From Narthecium ossifragum (Eukaryota; Streptophyta; Magnoliopsida; Dioscoreales; Nartheciaceae): a stretch of DNA of 64,000 nucleotides. The position numbers and the translations under genes are program-made. Below are positions 1 through 12,267 of the stretch, in pieces. The DNA lies in the NCBI GenBank assembly GCA_963920575.1, contig OY986965.1, forward strand, positions 20,440,929 through 20,504,928, read 5' to 3'. Under the pieces are notes generated by a model. It was not told the origin of the DNA. It did not search any database and saw only the letters and a list, made by a program, of their open reading frames with translations. The first letter of the stretch is position 1. The number at the start of each line of letters is the position of its first letter.

Positions 1-672
1 GGTCATTTGGTCATTCGTATGCATTTTTAATGTAATGCTTCTGCATTCATAGAATGTTAGTAAACATGGAGACAAAGGTTCATTCATTGCTGATATCTAT
101 ATTATCATATCGACTTACCGTTACTTCTTGGTCTTGTTGTCACCTCTGCTCCTACATGGAGCCATATTTGGTCCTCCGCCCGAGATCACCTATAAGAAGT
201 TCCCCAATCCACTTCTTCCACCCCCCCACTCCTCGGTCCCCTCTCGCCAATCGCCTCTCTCTCTTCGCCACTTCTCCTCCACCAATTCAAGACGCTCCTC
301 TCTCCCCTCTCGACGAACACCTCTCTCTTCACCCCTTCTCTCAATCCCTCCTCGCAAAAGACGATCTGCTTCTCGGAGGAACGATAGGGGCAACGAGCGG
401 CGATTCGAGAAGTTGAAGGATGCCGAGGTTGGTGCTTGTCGGCTTGATAGGGCGGACGGTGTTGGGGCCACGGCGTAGTCGATCCTGGAGGACACGTAGT
501 CGATTCTGGAGGACACTGTAGTGAGAAGGAGGGGCGGTGTTGTTCATGGGGAGAAGGTGAACAGGCCGAGTAACTGCGGGAAGCAAGGCAAGGTCGGGAG
601 GACGACTATGATGGGTTTCGGTGATGGGAAAAGGGAGAGGTGAGAGGTCTTCTACTCATCCATCTCTCTCTC
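1..672. other. unassigned GC/CT-rich stretch, no gene supported
   Basis: No gene can be supported here. Positions 190-370 and 655-675 are strongly pyrimidine-rich, and short overlapping reading frames are open on both strands between 54 and 586. That is what low-complexity composition produces, and none carries a recognisable domain. The stretch resembles the CT-rich leader-like segments inside the large LTRs of this window, for example around 17250-17600, so it may be repeat-derived. That link is inference only. Confidence 0.4.
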
Positions 673-2246
673 TCTCACAGCCCGACCCAGAAAACCCATC
701 CAGACCGGGGGGTGAAGGAGCTAAACATGCTCACTTCAATCTGGCGTGATTCATTTACAAATTTCATAGTTAATTTGAACAATTTACTTCCAATGGCATA
801 AACGTAGATCTAATAATCTAATAATCTACTATCAGTCTCAATCCAGAACTAACATGGCGGAAACATGATTCAACAATAGAGGACACAAGATTCCAAAATG
901 TTGATATCCAATACATAATTATATGAAGAGGGAAATTATACATTTAATCTAATCCTCGAAGGATATCTATAACAAAGCTGCCAAAAAGTAGGATTTGTCC
1001 CTCAGAGACCTCAGACGCCTCTGGAAGTCGACGCACTGCCACGAGCTAGTCCATCTGGAGCTACAGAAGACGAACTGATGTCTGCACCTGCAAAACACAG
1101 CCCGGATAAGAGTGAGTAACAAATCTCAGTAGGGTTCGACTCTACGTCACACTGAAAGGGAGAAAAACAATAACAGTGTTGTTTCTCCGCCTAAGTCTAA
1201 GATATGCCAAGGGTCTCATAACCCTATCGATGTCCCAAAGGCTCCGGTCATGAAACCTCTCTCTTGAACATATTACCAAGAGGTAGCAGAACAGTAACAT
1301 GCAAGATCACCATTACCCAAGCAGGATTCCCATGCTTGGGGACCCTCGTCGAGAACGTATCGACAACCATCCTTAGCACTCGGCCTTGGAGAAACGACAC
1401 GATCTCGGAGAAACGACACGACCTCTAAACCTCAATAAGATTATCATTGTAACCAAGTAGACATTATCCTCGATAACATAAGGATTCAACAATACAATCA
1501 TGCCCTAAACTTTACTATCATCCTCAGTCTTAGAGCTAGATCCAAGCTGCCTGAGCCCTCGGATCGGCGAATAACCCATCGCCCCGCCTAACCTGAAATG
1601 CCTCTAATGCATACAGTGCATGCACACATACAAGCATCTATTCTAGGTGTCACTATATGCACATCAACATATGAAACGTCCAGGAGGTTAAGCAAATAAA
1701 TAAAGAAAGGGAAACCCAACCCGATTCCCAACAAGTGTCGGCACCACAAGGCCGCTATACAATAGTCTTCGATGCAACGCAGGCACACAACAGACTAAGG
1801 TTCCGCAGTTACCCCGCGGGCAACTTGACAACAAGTACAATGATAGAACTACCAGCCAAGTAGCCAACCAGATCAAACATCCGATCAACAATTCAGTAAA
1901 TCAATCATTCTATACTACACCCCCGCTCACGCCGGCTATCAGTTAGGCTATTAATCAAAGCGATAAATGGCACACCGTCGGCCCATTTAACCTACGCATT
2001 CCCGAGGGGCATCGCTCCCCCGGTTAACATAAAGCAGTAAAGGGCACACCTTCGGCCCATTTATACTAAGCATGCATATTTGACAAATCGATCCTACGAT
2101 GAAAAATCTTAACATAAGACCTCTCGAAAATCCATCAAATCCATAGAAGGTCAAACATCATACTCGTTGCTAAACATCGTTTGGAAGAACATGCAAGAGA
2201 TCCGGATTGAAAAGAAATCAAAATCATTAAAATCTGAATTATAAAT
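673..2246 (-). repeat. large gypsy-type LTR, copy A, first part
   Basis: The block beginning with the box GACCCAGAAAACCCATC near 681 follows the left part of the solo LTR at 60799-63754 in order. Shared landmarks are the terminal box, the stretch around 1110-1160 (gagtgagtaacaaatctcag, then agggttc), the segment with the GATCGGCGAA core near 1560, and the region around 1980-2060. In this orientation it reads the reverse complement of the LTR, so the element lies on the minus strand. It stops at 2246, where a second copy is inserted, and resumes at about 5511. The outer edge near 673 is less certain because the first bases (TCTCACA) differ from the family's TGTCACA and no target duplication was found. 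Confidence 0.7.
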
Positions 2247-5200
2247 TGTCACGTCCCGATCCAGAAAACCCATCCAGATCAATGCATGAACCACCTAAAC
2301 CTGTTTATATCATCAATAGGTGCACAAGTATATAACTGCTATAAATTTGAACAATTTGGTCCTCCAGTTCATAAAAAAATTTAGCAGAATCTCCTTTATA
2401 ATAATAGCACAACAAACATGTATATTTTACAATTTTACAACTTCAACATCATTACATTCCTTAGCGTGTACCTTAAAGAATATTTCAACATTTCTCAAAT
2501 ACAACTGAATTAATAATCATATAATTCTGTTCTCGAATATATCATATTATACATCAATTTATACATCATTGATTAAAACTGTAAATTAACTGTAGAGAAC
2601 TCTTCAAAGCTCCAAGTCCTCGATCACTTCGAAATATCACGCCATCTTCTAAAAGAACGCCTGAAACAAAGAACCGCATCGACCTACATCACCGATGCAA
2701 CCCAGGTAGGGTGAGCAATAATGCCCAGTAGGGTTCTACTCTACGACACTCTCAATGAAAGAGTAAACTGCAACTGTATAGTCCTTCATCCCAAGTCTAA
2801 GGTGTCACTGGAGGCATCACACCTCGTCGATCCAAAAGGGCCCCTAAATAGGGTCACCCTCACCCAAGCGGTGAAACAAGGGGGACAGCCAACATGAGCC
2901 CGGACCCAGGGTCAGTGCATCGCCACTGCACTCACCGCCGGAGCTCTCACCGTACACCACCCCTTGTACGGGGACACATGTCATGGACTTCGACATCCAC
3001 GCTTAGACCCTTGGGACAAAACGACAATATGACTTCTTTTCCTCAAACAAGAATATAATACATAGTCGACTATAACAATAACCTGAAATGATATCAAATA
3101 TAATCATTCGGTAACAATCACATCCTAATCCTCGACTACCCAAACCCCGATCACATGGCTATATCCGGGCTACTCGAGAACCCCGGATCGGCGATCGAAT
3201 CCATCGTCTACCACCTAGCATGAATGCCTCTAATGCAAGCATTATGCATGAGCCTACAAAATCAGCTAGAGGCCTAGGTGTCTCTATATACCCAGTCATC
3301 AAACAATTGTCCAATATGCTAGGGTAATGGAAAAAAAAACGATCTAAAAGAGCAATTAAACATACATCATCAACCATGCATATCATCGGCACACACATAG
3401 CACACATTCGCCCCATTTAATCTAAACATTCCCAAGGGGCATCAATCCCTTGGTTAACCTACAAATAAATAGAAACTGGCACACAGCCGGCCCTAGGCTT
3501 AATCATAATACATAAATACATAAATTACGTGATTAATAAGAGATTGCACGAATTGAGTTGTTAAAGGAACAATTTAACATTAATGAGTAACGAATAATCA
3601 CACATACACTAGGTCAAACAATCACACCATATCAATTCAACAGTAATTAAGGGAGAACATTCCAAAAATAAGCCCGCAATTAGTCCAATTAGAAACCGAC
3701 GAAAAATACAAAAACCCACAGCCAGCAGATCAACATTTCAGCAGCAATAAAATAAACCCAAAGATGAATTAGACATAATTCAAAGGAAGGGGAGGACAGG
3801 GAGGTTAAACATCATAGGAAAAACACGACTATCGATCAAACCACAATCTCAACCAAACTAAATCGATCAAGCTGAAGAGTAGTGGGGAAAGCTATAGTTG
3901 ACCCTATAATCATCATCCCAATCATGAATACCCACTATCAAACTTCAGCAACAAGGGCAAAGCCACGAGCACCTTGCCGGCAAGTAACCGATTACACAGG
4001 GACACAACCAGCAATGGTCAACTGCCCTACGACCACTCAATCCACTAGTTTAATTCCAGAACGGGGAAGCAAAGGATGGCAGACCATGACCAACAAATGG
4101 TCTAACCATCAATCCAAGAACAGGGGTCCCGGATAAGAACTCCATGATCGGTAGTTGATCCAAAGGAGATCACATAGGTGCAGCGAACTAATCGAGCTAA
4201 GAAAATCACAACGATGACTAATAAATCACAACCAAACATCATAACAACGGTTAGACTTTAGAGAGGGACTAGAGGGAGATCCCAGCTATCTATGGGTCAA
4301 GAACAGAGGAAGGAGAAAGGAATACAGAGGAGAAACTCCAATCGAAAATCAATAAAATGCAACATCTCCAAACAGCCCATGATAGCAAGGAGAGGAAGAA
4401 GAAGTATCACCAAAGGCCACGAGATCACAGAAACCCAAACACCAGCCAAGCCACGGGAGAACAGAGCAGATAGAAACCCTTTGGGAAAAACTTGAGAAAA
4501 CTCCGATCAAAACCCAACCAAATGGCTTGAAACTTGGAAGATAGATAAAGGGAAACCGCAGGAATCTAAAGAACCCATCAAATATGAAATCCATGCATTG
4601 AAACCACTCAAATCCATACCATAAAATCCGATGGATGCACAAGAGAAGACATACGGGAGAAATAGATGCAGGACATCACAACAACATATCAGCTAGGTCT
4701 AAACATGCTTCATACAAACCCTATTCTAGTCTAGTAGAGCCTAATCAAGAAATTAGATTAGAAACCCTACCCCTGGATCATGTGGGAACTCCTCCTCCTC
4801 CGGCCACGGGCGACGGCGACCACGGTCGTCATCGCTGTCTCCCAGCCGCAGTTGCCCTAGCCAAGACCTCCGTCTTCGCCGTCGATACCACCCTCTCACT
4901 CTCACTCATCGAGAGATCAAGCCGCCGCTCTCTCGCTCTCTCTCTCGGAGTGGATCGCGGCTGATGCTCTCACTAGAGAGAAGGGTTTAGGGGGATCATA
5001 AAATATGCATAATTCATGCATTTAACTTGGATTTATTAGCTTTCAAGCAATGCATTTCTAATAACTTTTCATGTTATTTCAGGTACAAGAGTTTCCAAAG
5101 AGAGTTGCATCGATTCCGGGCTTAAAAGACATAAATTGCACAAAATCTATCATATTCGGATTGATCCAGACTGGGGGGGTTCATATGATAGGCTTAAGAA

Positions 5201-5505
5201 TTAGATCATGGCCGTCCGATCGGTTGGATCTGATCCTAACTGCTCAAATCTTGATCCTTGTGATCAAACTCAGATCCTCCGATCTAGGGCCCTCCTGATG
5301 ATCTAATCAAACACATACACCATTACAGGGCCGTGTGTGCGTTACACGTGTGTGAAACCAACTCTGCCAATGGTAATTTACCAAATTACCCCCCGGAGTC
5401 GCAACGATCAAAGGAGATCGCAAAACAAGACCCACCGAGCCAAACCAACCGAACCAGACCCTCGACCTACGCGATCGGACCGGGTTAGAGGTACGGGTCC
5501 TCACA
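2247..5505 (-). mobile_element. solo LTR, copy B, nested in copy A
   Basis: This 3259-bp block starts TGTCACGTCC and ends GGTCCTCACA, so it has TG...CA ends. It is flanked by identical 5-bp duplications TAAAT at 2242-2246 and 5506-5510. No internal retrotransposon domain lies between the ends. Landmarks of the family are present: the GATCCAGAAAACCCATCC box near 2260, the AGTAGGGTTCTACTCTAC segment near 2735, and a final segment with ACCCTCGACCTA and GGTACGGGTCC. Together these indicate a solo LTR left by recombination between the two LTRs of a full element. Orientation is minus, judged against the copy at 16937-19820, which follows a gypsy 3' end. Several short open frames inside it (for example 3882-4136 and 4635-4964) are not considered genes. 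Confidence 0.85.
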
Positions 5506-5510
5506 TAAAT

Positions 5511-5634
5511 AACAAATAGTATATAAGAGATCAATCTTCTTACCCAAGAAGATTGATCTTCTATCTACGTGCACTCTACCAAGGAAGAGATCGATCTTCC
5601 CGCACAAGAAGATCGATCTTCCTTACCTTCGATT
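5511..5634 (-). repeat. large LTR, copy A, remainder with palindromic units
   Basis: This is the continuation of copy A after the nested LTR. It corresponds to the part of the 60799-63754 LTR around 62405-62520. It contains two palindromic units, 5526-5561 and 5583-5623, each made of two GAT(C/T)GATC-type arms around a short loop. It ends abruptly at about 5630-5636, where transposase-like coding sequence begins, so copy A lacks its other end. Confidence 0.65.
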
Positions 5635-5635
5635 A

Positions 5636-6278
5636 ACCTACGTATTGGCTCGATGGGAGGGTTCGACCAATGACTACACCATCTTGAAAGACGCTATATC
5701 GCGCCCACAACATAGTAGATTAAAGACAATCGAAGGTATATGATCATATTCCATTATAGATTAATGTCCCAGAAGATAACATCTACACCACGCATTGACG
5801 TTATAATTTTTCACCATATAGGCAAGTACTATCTCATGGACGCGGGATACCCTACGACCCCCGGCTTCATCACCCTATACAGGGGTGTGAGGTATCATTT
5901 GAAAGAGTTTTCAGCCAACAATAACAATGGTCCTCGCACAACGTACGAACTATTCAATCTTCGGTATTCATCTCTTAGATCAAAAATTGAGCGAGCTTTT
6001 GCCCTGCTCAAGAATCGATTCAAGATCATTGAATCGTACCCTTTTTCCTATATAAGACACAAGTTGCTCTTGTGCACGCATGTTGTATTCTTCACAACTT
6101 CATTTTTAGTGAGAATCCGGAGGACGTGTTAATGAACGTCAATGTATACGTAGATGATGAACCGGTGATTACCCAACCACACACTATCAGAAAGCTGCGT
6201 AAAGAGCAAGGTGTATGGCTTGATATCCATGAGCATATCACGGAACGAATGTGGGCGGATTACGACCCCAATCGCTAG
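5636..6278 (+). pseudogene. PIF/Harbinger-like transposase, truncated and frameshifted
   Basis: The translation resembles the C-terminal half of the DDE nuclease (DDE_Tnp_4 type) of PIF/Harbinger transposases. From 5638 it reads WEGSTNDYTILKDAI, which matches the region around a catalytic Asp. After a disturbed stretch of about 100 bp comes YYLMDAGYPTTPGF, then YRGVRYHL, then LRSKIERAFALLKNRF with the expected Glu (about 5825-6020), and finally ACCILHNFI from a second frame near 6075. It ends at 6278 with a charged tail (ERMWADYDPNR). The N-terminal half with the helix-turn-helix and the first Asp is missing, and a frame change near 6080 splits the rest. The family identification follows from these motifs; inactivity follows from the truncation and frameshift. 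Confidence 0.85.
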
Positions 6279-6453
6279 CTTATTCTTATTTTTCTTTTCT
6301 ATGTTTTTTCCTTCTTAGAACTTATTGTCTCCTGGTTGGAACTATTTTTATTATGTTTGTACCAATAGAAATTTGATGTTTGTCTGCTTAGACAATCGTA
6401 TTAGTTGCCATGTACTAGTCCTCTTGCATGTCTTGATATTTCTAATTATAGAC

Positions 6454-6895
6454 ATGGATCAGTCTCATTTTGATACCCCCGCCTCCCAGACCACTAGCCA
6501 GACCTCGCGAAGAAAGGGCAAGGGTACATGCAATGCAAATTATAAGTGGAAGGACCCCCGCAACACCTACAACCCCAATAAGCGCAGTGGGCCAGAGCTC
6601 CTTGAGTATGCCTGCCCGGTCCACTACCAAGAGGCAGAGACAGTCGGATCGTGACGAGATAATCACCACTGTTAGATTTGTGGGTGATGCCATCAATAAT
6701 TACACTGTGAGGTTTTCTGACAAATTATGGACTGCTGTGATGGAGGTGGGGAACGGTGGTAGATACACCAACATTGAACTTGCCATGGCTTATAACCATC
6801 TCAACTCGAATGTTGCTGCAAGTCGAGGGTTTGTGTTCAAGACTGATAGATTTCACAAAATATGGTTGAATCAATTCCTTGCCGATAATTCATAA
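6454..6895 (+). pseudogene. possible accessory (Myb-like ORF1) protein of the Harbinger element
   Basis: Two overlapping frames cover this stretch. One starts at ATG 6454 (MDQSHFDTPASQ...) and stops at 6654. The other is open to 6895 and ends with WTAVMEVGNGGRYTNIELAMA and FHKIWLNQFLADNS. PIF/Harbinger elements usually carry a second gene for a Myb/SANT-like DNA-binding protein beside the transposase, and the position fits. The Trp-containing segment (DKLWTAVMEV) is only weakly reminiscent of that domain. If the two frames belong together, a frameshift separates them. I do not recognise the protein with confidence; the assignment rests on location. Confidence 0.4.
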
Positions 6896-9026
6896 CAATA
6901 GGGTTTGTTGCTTTTTGGTGGATGTTTGTTGGTAACAAATTGTGGTTTGTTGCTTTTTGATAACACTTATGGTGGTTACTTTGTGATAACAATTGGTTAT
7001 TTGTTGCATTTTAATAACACTTATGTTGGTAACAATTGGGGGTTGTTTAATCGTGTACGTGCTTTATATGGTTTTATGAATATGATTAAAACAACTGTTT
7101 ATGTTGTGCTTTTATTATGGTAGAATGAAGTTTTATGTTTTCTACAAGGGGAGACACCCCGGGGTTTATGAGTTATGGCCGGAATGTCACGCTTAAGTTC
7201 ATAAATTCAACAGAGCTTGCTACCGTGGTTTCAATAGTCTAAACACTACTTTTGGTGTCGTATAATGAGTACGAGAAGTAAATATGTGAAAAGGAAATGG
7301 AACCTATAGACTTTGGAAATGTGGTTATGTTCATCCTATTGGTCGCGATTGTGACAATTTTGTGTGTGTTTATTGTTCCACTCTACCTGTAAAGCAATAT
7401 TGTGCATGTCATTGGCATGAGAAATGGATGTTTTCATTTGAATTGTTGGCTTTTGTATGGTTTAGATTCAAATTGGATAGTCTTGAATTGTTGGAACTAT
7501 TAGGAATTGTTGGTTGCTATCACTGGGAGATTTGTGCAAGTAATTGGCCTGTAATTGGATGCTATTATTTGAATTGTTGGGTTTTGTATGGTTTGGTTTC
7601 AAATTGGATAGTCTTGAATTATTGGAACTGTTAGGAATTCTTAGCTTTTGTATGGTTTGATTTCAAATTGGATCTTATCATGTAATTGAATGCTATCATT
7701 TGAATTGTTATTCTTACTGCATAGATATACAATCAAGGATGTTGAATGTGAATATATATGCCATTGCACATGTTGAATTGAACCGTTGCTTTTGTTCTCT
7801 TGTAAATCAGACCACTTTTCATATCCTTTTTTATTCTAATGATTATTCCAACTTCATCACTTTGTTTTTAGATTTGCTGGAATTCTGATTTTGATGCATC
7901 GCTTGTTTCATTTCATCACAATTTGTTGGATTGCTGGTTTTATCAAATCATATGATGCATATCAATCGAGGAAATGATAGTATGGGGAGATGATGATTTT
8001 TTTCAAGAAAACTAGGAGTGAGGGCAATGGCTTGGCAAGTTGGATGGCTATCCATTTAGCAACCAATTGCCACCACACAAGGACGATGACGAGTTACAAT
8101 ATGAGTCATGTTTCTACAATCAAGCTGACTACATATGCGAGCTCTGAGATCCAAGTTAGATTCTTATAATTTTATGGCAGATTATAAATTGTTGTACATG
8201 TGAGTTTATTAATTGGGATTTGTACATGAGTTTGTTGTACATGGGAGGTTGTAAATTATTGCTCATTAATATTTATAAAATTAGCAAAGTATGAATTTTG
8301 TAAACTTGGGTGTGGGATATATAATTTCTCATTTTCAAATTTTGTACATGGGTGTTTATAAAGTTATTTCCTTTGTACACAAGTTTCAATATTTGATCAG
8401 CTATGAAATTTTGTACATGAGTTTTTGTTTTTTTTGTACAAGTTTGAATACTCGATGTACAAGGATGTTATAAATGTGATTACCATCATCTAACGTATTT
8501 AGAACATAAGTGCTCCGTCAATAAAATTGATTACCATCATCGAATGAAAAAAAATTAGCTTAGCCAATAAAATTCCTTCTCCAACATCGAATATGATTAC
8601 AAAAACAAAAAAAATAAAAATAAAAAACAAAGAAATTCTGAATTGAAAGAGATATGATATTATATTTTCACCAACATAAATATCAAAATATCACAATTAT
8701 TTCATATTATTAATGTCATAAAAAGTTTAATATATATCAAAATCGAAATACATGGTGGTATTCTCACCTCTAGCATTCTGGGGTGACTATATCCCCCATT
8801 TCATCACAAAACAAACACAAAAACTGAAAAATTCACTGGATTCTGTTTTCATTCCAGCACCAAACAAACAACAAAAAGTGTCAGATTCCACATAATTCAG
8901 TTTCTATTCCAACACCAAACAAACAACAAAAATGACATTTCATTTCAGTCCATTGCATTCCACATGAATCACATTCCATTCCAACACTCCATTCCAAAAC
9001 ATTCCAGCGAAACAAACAGGCCCTTA
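6896..9026 (+). mobile_element. Harbinger-like element, 3' noncoding part and right terminus
   Basis: This AT-rich noncoding sequence follows the transposase remnants. It holds local duplications: a unit with TTTTGTATGGTTT at about 7437, 7568 and 7641, and repeated TTGTACATG(A/G)G words at 8180-8465. A 55-bp unit (cca(g/a)caccaaacaaacaacaaa) is duplicated at 8855-8935. The right end reads AAACAAACAGGCCC at 9010-9023, the reverse complement of GGGCCTGTTTGTTT, a common plant PIF/Harbinger terminus. It is followed by TTA at 9024-9026, the 3-bp target typical of this superfamily. No matching left terminus was found, consistent with truncation at about 5636. Confidence 0.6.
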
Positions 9027-10290
9027 GAGAATGGAAAACATCTTAAAAGAAACTCTTATGGAAAACGATCAAACTAAACCAAGTCTGCATAAATAAGACA
9101 AAGCTACTAAGTAGAAAACTAAAACTTCAAACTGAAATAGACTTCCAAAAGCATCTATGTTAGACTTATTAAAAACTGAAAGGAACTACAATCTACCAGT
9201 CTAAACTCCTCTCTGCTTTATTCTCATCCCCGTGCCTATGCAGATTCTTGGGTATTTGAAAAAGAAAATGAGATAAAAGTCTTTGAGCAACACGCCCAGT
9301 AGGAAACAACACTTATAATAACATTGGATCCAAGCATAGGAGTAGAATATAACTATAAGCTGAAATTAAGCATTAGCTTCTAAAATAAATCTATTCTATA
9401 CCTAATATGAGAATTAGCTCAATCTCGGCAATCATTATGAAATGTGCATCTGAACTTTAATACAAAGACTCTTTGACATTTTCTACTATCCTGACTAGCA
9501 TGTATAAGACAATGCAATGCAACTTTGACCTACCGTCGTGCATCATATTGGTATCTAGTGGTAGAATCCCACGTGCACAAGGAATAACTACCCTTACTCA
9601 TGCTAGCATAAGGTCGAGTCTCGGCTCTTTCGGACTAAAAAGCCCAAGACCCATAGTTGGTTTTGAGCAAACAGTGAACCCTTAGAAGTACTAATCTTCA
9701 ATGGCTAGCCACTACCATTGAATACACTCTGAACTACTGCTTTGTTAGGATCCACTGGTGGCCCTAAGATGATATCTATGAGATGGCATACATGCATCCA
9801 CTATGATCATACAATGATGCTAATTATCTGACTTAGCATACTGTCACAAATGCATATATCATGCATAATGCTACACACACATGTGATGCTATGCAATTAA
9901 AACTGACCTAACAACTATCATTTTTAAAGCATAAGTTAGTAAGAGTATGTAACAATAAATCAATAAAGACGTAGCTATGTCTCATTCTTCTTAAATAAAT
10001 CTTCTTCATGGCTTCAACTTACATTGATCAACAAATATCTATTTACATCTCATGATGAAAATATAACTCATGAAGACATGATGAGACATAAACATTGATT
10101 TGTTCACGTTTGCCTACTAGAAACTATAATATGATAAGATAAAGAAAGCACAAGTATACATAAATTGACGCACTACCATTGTCTCAATCCCAAATCTATC
10201 GGGTAAATCAATGCATACATGAAACACATAACTTACCCTAACTAGTTGCTACATAAACCTACCATTGTTGTAATGAATACTAGATCTTTA
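9027..10290. other. unassigned AT-rich repeat-like DNA
   Basis: No coding region is supported. The words CACGCCCAGTAGGAAACAAC near 9290 recall the GCCCAGTAGGGTTCTACTC landmark of the large LTR family at 2720-2750. The order of short motifs from 9290 to 9900 also loosely resembles such an LTR on the minus strand. The similarity is too weak to call a copy. An ancient relative is possible. Confidence 0.3.
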
Positions 10291-10291
10291 A

Positions 10292-10442
10292 GGGACCATT
10301 TGGATTAACGATATGATAAGTTTGCATAGTGGATAAAGTAAAAGTTATGCAAACATCAAAGATAGTTATGTAGGATTTAGAGAAAAGTGTTTAGATACAT
10401 AAACGAGGTTAATGCATACTTACCATCAATCCAAACGGGCCC
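10292..10442. mobile_element. short inverted-repeat element (MITE), about 150 bp
   Basis: The left end reads GGGACCATTTGGATTAACG. The right end, reverse complemented, reads GGGCCCGTTTGGATTGATG. These imperfect terminal inverted repeats continue inward with further matches (ataagtttgcat against gtaagtatgcat). Size, ends and absence of coding capacity fit a miniature inverted-repeat element. No clear target duplication is visible, so the superfamily (hAT, Harbinger or Mutator-like) stays open. Confidence 0.6.
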
Positions 10443-11250
10443 TGAGTTAGTAGAGTTGCTGCCGTACCATGTCTCCATAAAACCAGTAATTCTAATTGTC
10501 AAGAAATCATGCGATAAAACAAAACATAGTAGAACCCCGCTAGACAATTGAATGAATAAAAAGGCTATGATTAAACCTCATCTTATTATTCTTGAAGAAT
10601 CCTACCTCGCTTTTTCTTCGAAAGTCCTAATCTTGATCTCTTGAAACCCATCAGGAAGTCAGGAGCTCTTTTCGCAGGAGACCTAATGAGGGAAAGAAAC
10701 CCAAGGCTTGGCTTTTCCTTACGTGTGAAGAAAAGGGGTATGAGAATACGCTAGAATTAGGGGTGTAGTTCTTTAAGAAGGGGCAGTCGACTCCTCTATA
10801 ATTAGAGTCCTATTCGACTCTAACTTACTTACCTAATAAGACTCAAAGACCAAACCCTAAGTTAGCCTAAAAAGCTAGGTCAAGTCCCACTATAACACAT
10901 ATTATATAGGGTTGCTGGAGGAGTTAAAAGGTTGCAGTAACTTATGGTAAAAAAAGGAGTTCTTATTGACTTAAACTCTTGCTAAAAAACCTCAAATAAG
11001 GACATTATGCTAGTCCAATCAATTGGGCCTAAAACTAGCCTATTTACTAACCTAACTAGACTTCTATTCCAACCTGAATACTAGTTGACCTTAGAATTCC
11101 GGGATTACGTCTAAGCATGCTTATATAATCCGTTTGAGTCAATTCTACTACTACTTGGCTTGGCTAACCTAAGTTTGGGTTTTACAACTTTCTCCACCCA
11201 CCATCGAAGAGAAGCATTGACACTCTTGAAGAGGTCTTCATTTGATTTAC
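10443..11250. other. unassigned repeat-like DNA
   Basis: No coding region or terminal structure is supported. The sequence has short words such as GACTCCTCTATAATTAGAGTC near 10790-10810, which is a near-perfect small palindrome. It ends at the oligo-T tract that marks the 3' end of the minus-strand LINE. Confidence 0.3.
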
Positions 11251-11556
11251 ATTTTTTTTTTAAAGATGAACCTGAGGGCTAAGAAATTTTATTTACAGCT
11301 CCCGAGCAAGGGCATGTAGCCCATCCTCGAGTCGCCAGCCAAAACCGATGCTCTCAAATCTACACCACTTTACTACCTTGTCCTCCCTAACATTGGAGGA
11401 CCTCGGTATATACAAGACTAATACTGACTCGAAGGAATTCATAAGTCGCCAAATCGTCCTAACAATTCCTTGCAGCCCTTCGGGCCAAACTCTATGTCCA
11501 TTTACAATATCGACACCACCCTTCGCATCTGACTCGATGACAATCTCAGCTCTTTG

Positions 11557-12066
11557 CTACGCCTTGAACCACTCCATTTCTTTAAAGATCGCTACGAGGT
11601 CAGCTTCAATAACAGTCTTCGTTAGCAGGCACTCCCCGTGAACCCATTTGCAACCTCCGAAGCTGTCACAACCAATTACTCCAACAACAGAGTAACCACT
11701 TTGGCAGTCCTGAGATGCATCAACCTGCCAAACCTGGTATCCCTCATTGTTCTGTGGTTGGGTGACGGTTGCTCCCTTCCTTAGCACTTTATTAGCAAGA
11801 CGGGCTGCTCTCTGTGCCAAGAACTCCAGCGAGTCATGCTTCCATCCAAGCCAAAGTCCATATGCTATGTAAGCCTTGAGTCTACGGATTTTCGGCTGGC
11901 TGGAGGATCGGAGAAGGGCTCTGACAAGGTTCCCAGCATCCCAGTTGTAAATTCTCACCCCTACTTGCAGCAAAAGTTTGTCAATGACACTCCTCGTGGC
12001 CGGGCAATCAAAAAGAACATTGGCGATTGACTCATCGTTCGCACCACAGCGATCGAGGACACTCAT
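11557..12066 (-). pseudogene. LINE C-terminal region with RNase H-like domain
   Basis: The 169-residue frame begins with VLFDCPATRSVIDKLL, the end of the zinc-binding reverse-transcriptase region of plant LINEs. It continues with IYNWDAGNLVRALL and then VWQVDASQDCQSGYSVVGVI, the first strand of the RNase H-like fold with its leading Asp. TKTVIEADLVAIFKEMEWFKA supplies the conserved Glu helix (E-A-x-L). The final part of the RNase H domain is missing, so the protein is truncated. It belongs to the LINE rather than to a host gene. Confidence 0.8.
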
Positions 12067-12267
12067 GATCGGGTGAGATACCCAACTTCCACAGCTTACT
12101 CATTCGGAACATCGCGCAAGAGAAATCCAAATCTTTGTAGCAGCATCTGGAAGGCTGAAGCTGAGGTAACGGTGCCCTCTTTGTTGAAGTCCTATCTCCA
12201 ATCATATCTTGCTCCAATAGCCAAGTCTTCGATAGCCGCTACAAGGTTTTTGAATGGAACAGGGCAT

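Noticed and set aside
54..586. Overlapping open frames on both strands near the left edge
   Set aside because: They arise from CT-rich low-complexity sequence, overlap one another, and show no domain.
3882..4964. Frames of 67-109 codons inside solo LTR copy B
   Set aside because: They lie in noncoding LTR sequence and are not kept open in the related copies C and E.
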